From the NCBI GenBank assembly GCA_963930645.1, contig OZ005656.1, positions 190,487,479-190,551,478 on the forward strand: a stretch of DNA of 64,000 bases, in the 5' to 3' direction. Under the pieces are notes generated by a model that saw only the letters and a list, made by a program, of their open reading frames with translations, had not been told where the DNA came from and made no database searches. A program made the position numbers and the translations under genes. The DNA is from Salticus scenicus (Eukaryota > Arthropoda > Arachnida > Araneae > Salticidae). Below, piece by piece: positions 56,380-64,000 of this stretch. Within the stretch, counting starts at the first letter, position 1, and every line of letters begins with the position of its first letter.

Positions 56380-57200
56380 ATATGCTATGGAAAATTTCCA
56401 CTTTTACTTAATGTATGTCAGGAAATTAATTTATGCATCAAGAAATTCAGCTGTTCTCGATATCATGATATTTTCTCAGCTTTATCCAGAATCTAGTGGA
56501 ATTTTGCAGAAACCACCTGTGTCCTTGCCATTGAACAGGGCCAGACGATGTTTTGCAAACCCTGAAACCTAATCTCAAATAGCACCGTTTGGGGACCACA
56601 GTTAGCAGCACTGCATTTCTATATTGGGCAACACCTGAATTTATCAGGAAGTCCCGTTATAGCGTCTGGCTTGGCCAAGAACCGTGAGAATCATTTCATC
56701 CTCATCAATACTATTACATTTTCCCATCATCTTCCATTACTATTACGCCACAGTTACCGTTCTGGTACAGGGGATGAAGGAGAGGGGGATATCAAGAAGG
56801 TGCTTTTTTAGGTACCACCTACTTCTCTTCGTCATTGGTGAGTTTGAGACCCCTCTGTGGTTCGTTCCCCCAGAGGATCTCCTGTCTCAAACAGGAGCAA
56901 CAAGTATTCTGGAAGCTCAGTCTTAGTTCAGATCTTGTGGTGTGAAGCTGAAATAATCTCGGGGTTCTTCGTTTCGTGAGATGACTTTGATATTTTAGTT
57001 GATCCGGGACTGAATTTTTTGGACTTTGATACTTTTCTTCCTCTCGACGTATGGGCTAATTCAGTGTGTGTTTCTGAGTTCGTGGTGGGGTAAGTTTATA
57101 TTTTATACATTGGCTGTATGATTAAATTAATTATTGATTACAAAAGTATTTGGTGTGAACCTCCTGCCCGCAAATTGGCAGTGTCTATCAATAAATAAAC
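56380..57200 (+). other. GC-richer segment with splice-donor-like end; exon or retroposon
   Basis: About 800 bp of near-balanced composition. One frame (about 56565-56815) stays open for ~80 codons and another reads LYPESSGILQKPPVSLPLNR before a stop; neither shows a domain. 'gttcgtggtggGGTAAGTTT' near 57080-57099 is a strong donor-like site. Beyond it, 'ccgcaaattggcagtgtc' and 'caataaataaacaattgatt' look like a retroposon or transcript 3' end with an AATAAA signal. No TSD found. Confidence 0.3.
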
Positions 57201-57204
57201 AATT

Positions 57205-58013
57205 GATTGATTATTTATTAGAAAACATTCAAATAATCAGTAATTAAAAAGAAGAAAATACTCAAATCAATGCATTAAATTATTAAAAATAAAGAAATAA
57301 AATAAAATAAGTGTTATAAAATTTGTATATTTGTGTGAAAAAATAAATAAATAAACGAAATAATCACTTTTTGAAAAAGTAATTGATTAACTTTATTTTT
57401 TTTTATTTTTTTTTAAATGTACTATTTATTATTAAAAAATATGTGTTAATTATCAATTTTCCATACTAATTTAACGAAAAGTCATTTTAGATAATCAGTT
57501 TAGGTGCAGTTTTCAAAGATCATCAGTGAATTTTATAAAATTCTGCAAGTTCTTTTTTTTTTTTTTTTTTTTTTTAAGTTCAATAATAACCTCAAATATT
57601 CATATTTTAAAAGTAATATCAGTTGTTGTGTTAATTAGTTTGTAGGTAATTGCCGAAGTGTCGTATCATAAATTTAAAGTTGTAATGACGATCTGTGATA
57701 ACAGATAGAAAATGATGCTTGCTCAAAAAGATATTTAAGGTAAAAGATTCGATTTTCGCTGCTATATATATATATATTTGCTGAATAATTCAAATAAAAA
57801 GTTTTGAGAAAATTAATAAAAAATATTAAAATTCGTTTTTTTTTTTTTTTTTTTTTTTTTGTCTTTTTTAAAGGACGATACAGTTAATCACGTAAATGGT
57901 GATAGAGTAAAATAATAATAATAAAAAATTTATATATATATATATATTAGTAGAAAAATGCATACATATGCAATATGTTTCGCTTCTGTGATTTAAATAA
58001 ATAAATAAATATT

Positions 58014-58049
<36 letters not shown>

Positions 58050-58403
58050 ACATATAAAACGTAAAGGTTTAAAACATTCAGAAGAAAGAATGCTAAGGTT
58101 ATAAACTATTATAAATTTATATTATATGCTTAAAAACTACTGTCAAGTTTTTAATTTTAAATTTATATTTCATATTAGAAGTTATGTTTTTGAGGTTAAG
58201 GAACAATTATACAGTCACTTTATTCATTGGGAGAATTTGTGTCCAAAAATAAATAGAATATTAAAATTTAATTCGATTAAAAATTTAATAATATAATTTA
58301 TTTATGTATGATTCACTTGCATAGATTTACGTAGAAAACTTTATCTGAATTAGAAAATTAACAAAATTAAAATTCCTTCGTGAGTTATATATAAGTAAAT
58401 ATA

Positions 58404-58434
<31 letters not shown>

Positions 58435-59550
58435 TAATAATAATCAAAACTAGTCCGCATTCGTCCACGTAACGGTCGATATTTCCAAATAAACCTATTT
58501 TGATTTACCCCAAAAATATTATTATTAATTATTAAAAATATTTTAAAATGAAAATTATTTTAACGAAATATGATCTTTAAGTCATAATTAATATAGCATA
58601 TTTTAATTAAAATGGTGAAAGTATTTAATTAAAAAGAATTAAAAAAGAAAATTTAAAAGAAAAATTAAAAAGAATTGAAATTTGAATTTAAAATTTGAAT
58701 TAAGAAGAAAAATTTATCGTAATAATAATAATAAGAAGAAGAATAATAATAATAAGGATCAAAATGAGAGCAATTGTAAAATGAAACAATAATAAAATTT
58801 TACATGCAAACTTTTTTTTTTTTCTTTGCACGGATAAAGATATTACATTTTTTTTTCAAACAATTTATATGTTTTTTTTTTTCTTGTGTGTGTGTGTGTA
58901 GGGATAAAAATTAATATGAATGAGTTATTATTTATTAATTTATTTTATTTTTCAAAACAGTGATGATAATTTTTAAAAACTAATTTATACCAAAACGCAG
59001 CCTTAATTGTATATTTTAAATTTAATTGCTTGTTAGTGATACAAATGTAAACTTAACATATGAAAATGCTTCATTTATAAGCGAGGAAACTGAATAAATT
59101 TCCCATGGATTTAAAAAAAAAAAAAAAAGCGAGAACGATCGAAAACTTTTATGTTATGGCAAGACAAATTTTTCTTCTGTATTTTCGTATAGAAATTCAG
59201 GCACTACATAGTATTTATTAAAATTAATTTTATGATGTTCTCAGAAGAATTTCATCTCAGAGAAATGCAACACTAAATGTAAAAAGAAAACAATGCGACT
59301 GGCAGGCCATATATATAATGTATTTTTAGGTAATTTTGTTTGTTTAAAAAATGTTCTAATTTGTCACATATACATGGTTCAAACATTCATTTTAGATGTA
59401 GTGAGGAATTCTTTAGGTATTGAAAATTCACACTTCCCAGGGGCTACTTTATCAAAGAAAGGGAAGCGACGCTTTTTCATATACAAACTTTTTAGCCCGG
59501 ATAACTATTACTATTATAATTATTTCACTTGAATTTCGCACTGATTGATT
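57205..59550. repeat. AT-rich region with many microsatellites
   Basis: Poly-T at 57551-57575 and 57837-57860, (TA)n at 57762-57777, 57932-57949 and 58018-58046, (AAAT)n/(AAT)n at 58399-58443, (AAT)/(AAG) at 58716-58755 and (GT)n at 58887-58902. The 79-aa frame at 59293 has no supporting features. Confidence 0.75.
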
Positions 59551-59559
59551 AAAATTAAT

Positions 59560-59901
59560 TCTTATGGTGCACATATATATATAATTTTGTCCAATACTGT
59601 TTCATTAAAAATCATGATAGGCAACGCCATCTAATAGGCGATTTGCACAAAAATTGATAAGCACTAATTTATGGAAGGGATAAATACATGTAAATTTATA
59701 CGAAATTTTGTGCATTAGTTCGTCAAATAGAGCTGCCACAAAATGTTTTTCACACACACACAAACACACAGACAATCATCTGACATGTTCTTAATATGCT
59801 CAAATCGTATTCTGCGTAAAAAGTTTACCTATCAAAAACGTGGAGACGAAACTTTTTACAAATTCAATACTTTTTCTATTGCATGTAAGTAGAAGGTAAA
59901 A
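59560..59901 (+). repeat. Interspersed repeat Rep-2, 3' part, copy C
   Basis: Matches the last ~340 bp of Rep-2: 'aggcgatttgcacaaaaatt', 'gataagcactaatttatg', a CA-rich tract 'cacacacacacaaacacac', 'ctcaaatcgtattct' and 'ctttttacaaattcaata' to 'gtagaaggtaaaa'. Truncated at the 5' side, as expected for a retroposon. Confidence 0.75.
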
Positions 59902-59904
59902 ACT

Positions 59905-60655
59905 ACTCATTTAAATATAAAGAGTTAGAAGTAATAAGCACTGTCCTTGTGTTATTCTGTACATTCTTGTAACGAAAAAATTATTATTAATGAAAGAAAT
60001 CACAATGCATAGTTCTATGTTTGGACTTAAAATAACATATAATACATGTATTTGAAGATTAGTACCATAATTCTAGAAAACAGTGAAGAACAAATTAGGA
60101 TTTTAAACTGGTTATTAAGAATATTTATATTTAATTGCATGGATTAAGTTCTTCGAAATTTTCATAAATTTTTATAATTTCATTCTTAAATGTTACGATG
60201 GATTAAGTGCGCTTCTAGAATGCTAAATTATTAATTAGCGTTCGAAAGTATTACGCATATATACTGAGAGATTATTCTAACATTTTCGTATTTCGGTTAA
60301 TTTATTACAGATTGTTTGTTGTTTAAAGGAAATTAATGAAAATAATTGTTGTAAGACAGACAGTTGAATTATGGGATTTTCAAAATCTACGAAATGTTGT
60401 ATCGGCTTCGAAATGTATAATCTTTAAAATAGTGCCATGTCATATATAAGGATTTATGTTAAGTTCTTAAAATAAAGATAATTCAAGAACAACTGCCAAA
60501 TTAACTGAAATTTTGAAAGGTATTTTCAAAAATAAATAAATAAATAAATAAATAAATGCTTCTGCTTTTATACATTTTCAAAATAAAATAAATTACTATT
60601 ATCATTGATGACAATCAAAATGAATATCACAGTGTATACATTCTTTATCGATTAA
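59905..60655. other. AT-rich spacer
   Basis: (AAAT)n at 60527-60556; otherwise nothing recognised. Confidence 0.5.
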
Positions 60656-60659
60656 TCGT

Positions 60660-61213
60660 TGTTTGCAATGCTTTTATTTCATTAACTTGTTGGCATCTTC
60701 ATATTCTCTAGTTTGTGTACAAGTTTTACATGTGGCTACTCTGCTTTTTTCTTGTTTTCTCTCTGTATTCCTTGATGATTTGAATTAAGAAACTATTTAA
60801 TTTTCATTCAAAATGGTTTTGCTGCCTCGATCGGGGCTGAAACAATATAAATTGCTAGGATTAGCTATATTGTTTTACGAAATCGATGCAGCTCTCTCAG
60901 ATGTATGAAGTACATGCCCCCTGACGAGTTCATACTTCAATTTTTAAGCATTTTTATCCAATTATCATTTCTGTGGTCCTTTATTTACTTTCTCCGTCAT
61001 TAAGTTTAATGGTCCTTTTATTATTATTATCATTCATGTCGGCGTATGTAATTTAAATTGTTTTTGTCTCTTATTGGTTCTGAATTTGTATCGCAACATT
61101 TTTGTGTCAGTCTTACCTATATGTTACAATCAGTTCTATTTTTATTGTGTTGGTATTGTTTTGTATCTATTAATTTATAAATATTAAGGTTAAATTGTAT
61201 TAGATAACTATCA

Positions 61214-61264
<51 letters not shown>

Positions 61265-61265
61265 G
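60660..61265 (+). repeat. Interspersed repeat Rep-3, copy 2, ending in (TA)n
   Basis: Collinear with 51105-51735 in the same orientation, missing about 50 bp present in copy 1 ('ttctta...cttttaatacat' region). It ends at a (TA)n tract of about 46 bp (61219-61265), where copy 1 ends in 'tgtatatataaaag'. Confidence 0.8.
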
Positions 61266-61269
61266 CACG

Positions 61270-61985
61270 TAATAATAAATAAATTAAGCTGCCTAAAATC
61301 TAAATAACGAAATAAAAAGTTATGGAATATACTTTTTTTTTTTTTCCATCGCAGCCGGAATAAATCAATGGAAGGGTTTAAACAGAATTAATGAACGTTT
61401 AAAACTGAAAATTTAACATTTAATTAACGCTAATGCTTAATATACTTGATAGTAGTAAAAAATTATTTCTCAAATGTTAAAGAGGGATTAAATTTTATTT
61501 AGATAGATTTTTTTTAATTGCATATTCATTTACGCAAATGTTTAATATCTGGTATAATTGGTTCTCATTAAAACCATTTGCATAATCATTAGTAATTAAA
61601 GTTAAGTAATTAAAGTTAGTAATTAAAGTATGTTTGAAAAGAGATTTTCGTCGAAAAATTTTAAGTTTATGTATGCTATAAATAATTATTAAAATATATC
61701 GTACCTAATATGCTTTCATAAATACAACTTCTAAAATTGAGAATTTAATTTTATTAAATACAAAACACAATTAACCCTTTAACGTTCAATAAATTGCATA
61801 TTTTCTTTTTAAAATTGCTAAACTATTTCTCAAAATGGCTATTAGACTCATAGTTTATCGTATATATATAAAATAATAAATAAAAGAAGAGGCATTTTTA
61901 TTTTTCAAGCAATTTTTGGATTAAAACATCTGTATATTTCAATACTACATTGAAGAAATGGTGTACAATAAATAATTAAACTTAA
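61270..61985. other. AT-rich spacer
   Basis: Poly-T at 61332-61345 and short repeated 'agtaattaaagtta' near 61592-61628. 'ttaaccctttaacg' at 61773 resembles a piggyBac-type end but has no partner. Confidence 0.45.
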
Positions 61986-62021
61986 AACTTCTTAATACAG
62001 CATAAAATTAATCAAAGCACT

Positions 62022-62062
62022 ACCGGTTTTGAAAGGACGTGGCCTTTCTTCTTCAGGTGCAA
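62022..62062 (-). ncRNA. Hammerhead-like hairpin (Penelope-type end)
   Basis: On the minus strand: CCTGAAGA, one A, a perfect 6-bp stem GAAAGG-ccacgt-CCTTTC, then AAAACCGG. Same block order as the motifs at 6484 and 49597, but AAAA replaces GAAA. It resembles a decayed hammerhead core; cleavage is unlikely. Confidence 0.35.
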
Positions 62063-62189
62063 AAAACATGTGCTACTACTTTGGAAGCAAAAGAAAGACT
62101 GTATACTAACTTGATTAAATTTGAGTAATAATTACTTTAATAAATAAATAACTCTGAGTAAGCAGAAATAAATTACAAAAAATCTCAAC

Positions 62190-62790
62190 AGTTGTTTCAG
62201 GTCAAAATAATAGCACGTACCTCCATCAGATGAATAAAGCTAGGCTCGAGTGCATCATCAAAAAATTAAAATACGCTGGCGCCTACTAAGAAATTTAAAG
62301 TGTAATATCTGCATTTGTCTTTCTCTTAAACATTTCTTTTGTTAAATTTCGGAGTAGTACTGCCATCTACCGAGCAGAGAAGAAACAAGGTTTAAAAATG
62401 AATTAAAACAAGGAAAAAATATTGAAAAATATTGCATAAAAAATGTTTAAATGTTTGTTTTTCTATGCAAACCAATGAATACACTCTTCTTTTATAAACC
62501 TTCTCTTTTGTAACTGTAAACAATTCTTTTCGAAAAAATAATTTTTTCTTAATAATAATAATAATATATTTTTTTTTATACTACCGCAAATAATAATACA
62601 AACACCTTATAATGCAAGAACTCGCAATGCCGCTCTGTTTGCAGCACTCCTGCTTACTTTGTTCGTTTGACGAAGGGTCGTGTCTTCTTTCGATCCAAAA
62701 CAATTGTTACGAGTTATTACATTTTATGGTGTTTACACAAAGTTTCGTATTATTACTTTTAAACGCCAGTTCTCTGGTGCTTTTTTTTTT
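62190..62790. mobile_element. Penelope-like fragment with inverted hammerhead-like motifs
   Basis: The minus strand carries CTGATGG, AGGT...GACCT and GAAAC (62194-62236). The plus strand carries TTGACGA (62667-62673), GGGTCG/CGATCC and AAAAC (to about 62701). The flanking text after the plus motif ('attttatggtgtttacacaa', 'taaacgccagttctctggtg') matches 6540-6600. About 430 bp lie between the two motifs, with no reverse-transcriptase frame. The 61-aa frame at 62612 is not a gene. Confidence 0.45.
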
Positions 62791-62799
62791 AAAATAAAT

Positions 62800-64000
62800 A
62801 TTGCAAATAGTTCTATTGTACGGCAAAAAACACATTTATAAGTCTAAAAATTTCAAACATAAGATGCGATGTAACTTTATATTTTAAAAGGATTTGAATA
62901 CTAAGTAGGTAATCTCTCTTTATAACAACCAATGAAATACGTTAAATAACAATAAACCTCTTTTATAACTGTAAATAAAAGAGTTTACATTAAATAAAAT
63001 AAATATAATAAACAATTTTATAAACTTGTATGAATGTAAAAGATGGAGTTCAAATGAATTACCAGAAAAAAAGATTATGTTACGATAAAATGCATTATGA
63101 ATTATCTTTTACAGATTCATTTTTCAATGGAATACACGTCGAATGAAATATATGTTTTATCATTTAAATCGATTGAAAGAGATACGAAAGGAGCTTTCGT
63201 TATTGATTTATTATAATGACATCGTTTTCAAATAATGAAATGCTTCTCAGCAAATATTCTAATACGACTTGAATAGCATTAAATAATAATAATAATAAAA
63301 GTAATAATACTAATTTAAGGAGTGTTGACAGGAGTTAAAAAAATATGTTAATAATTCAAAGTAGATTAATTCATCATTAAAAATTGAATTATGTTAGATT
63401 AAAATTTTAATCTAATTTTTGTGGTGTTACTTATTTATTTTTTACATGTAAATATACAAATGAAAATACAAAACAGAAAAAACTATACAAAACATTTTAC
63501 ATTAATATTGTAAATGCATCATTAAGAAATATACATATGTTAGTAATAATTTTAAGTATTGTATTGAAACATCCTGAAATATTCATATGAAGTGTTATGA
63601 AGTCTAAAGCATTATGAAGTATTCATGTTTTAAATTATATTCAATATATACTGTAAAATATATGATAAATATATTGTAAAGCATTACCTCAAGTCTTGCC
63701 GATACGAAATAATGGATAAAATTAAGATTATTTATTTGAAATTAAGAGGATATTATGTATAATACAAAAATAATAAATATTGTATGTTTTAAATAACATT
63801 AAACATTAATAGGCGGCTTTCATTCTAATAATACGTTGATCTATCAAAGAAAAAAAATTAAATAACATTAAAGTGTTACACAGAAAATTTCTCGTTGTAA
63901 AAATAGATAAATATAGGTAAATTAAAATAATATCTTTAAAAAAAAGTACTTATTCCTCTATTTTATGACGCTAAAAATTTCCTTTTAGGCTATATTGTTA
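62800..64000. other. AT-rich spacer
   Basis: No gene, repeat pair or hairpin seen to the end of the window; only short (AAT)n near 63283-63310. Confidence 0.5.

Noticed and set aside
61770..61800. piggyBac-like end 'ttaaccctttaacg'
   Set aside because: No matching right end with TTAA within a plausible distance.

Overview
This window looks like non-coding nuclear DNA from an animal with an AT-rich, transposon-laden genome. An arthropod, probably an arachnid, is my inference; it rests on the AT richness, the density of palindromic Tc1/pogo/hAT/piggyBac-type non-autonomous elements, a tRNA-derived SINE and Penelope-like hairpin motifs. No intact gene can be supported. Almost every open frame over 60 codons comes from poly-A/poly-T, microsatellite, minisatellite or repeat sequence.

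Layout. 0-5 kb: an interspersed repeat (called Rep-1 here), an element with 8-bp target-site duplications (TSDs), and a degenerate tandem array. 5.6-8.3 kb: a pogo-like MITE, a head-to-head pair of hammerhead-like hairpins, and a 1.57-kb fold-back element. 10.1-13.6 kb: Rep-1, three palindromic Tc1-like MITEs, a G-rich minisatellite and Rep-2. 13.9-16.7 kb: the only hints of a host gene (a signal-peptide-like exon with a splice donor, and a decayed CUB-like segment), a retroposon-like repeat and another fold-back element. 19-24.8 kb: a pogo-like MITE, a ~130-bp satellite, a TTAA-flanked piggyBac-like fold-back, and a second copy of the 8-bp-TSD element in inverse orientation. 25.4-27.6 kb: Rep-1, a decayed Tc1 transposase C-terminus, and a two-unit repeat split by a fold-back element. 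31.1-34.1 kb: a hAT-like element carrying a second hAT-like MITE, two piggyBac-like MITEs and two Tc1-like MITEs. 41.2-41.8 kb: a palindrome nested in a palindrome. 42.3-47.1 kb: a ~450-bp tandem array of about eight units split by a SINE and a fold-back element. 48.8-49.9 kb: a 1-kb fold-back with 8-bp TSDs and a 104-codon open loop. 51-62.8 kb: further copies of Rep-2, a third family (Rep-3), local duplications and Penelope-like ends. The rest is unremarkable AT-rich DNA with homopolymers and microsatellites.

The strongest results are insertion events where TSDs, terminal inverted repeats (TIRs) and an uninterrupted paralogue all agree. The most speculative are the hammerhead-like motifs and the host-gene traces. 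All family names come from reading motifs by eye; no database search was possible.
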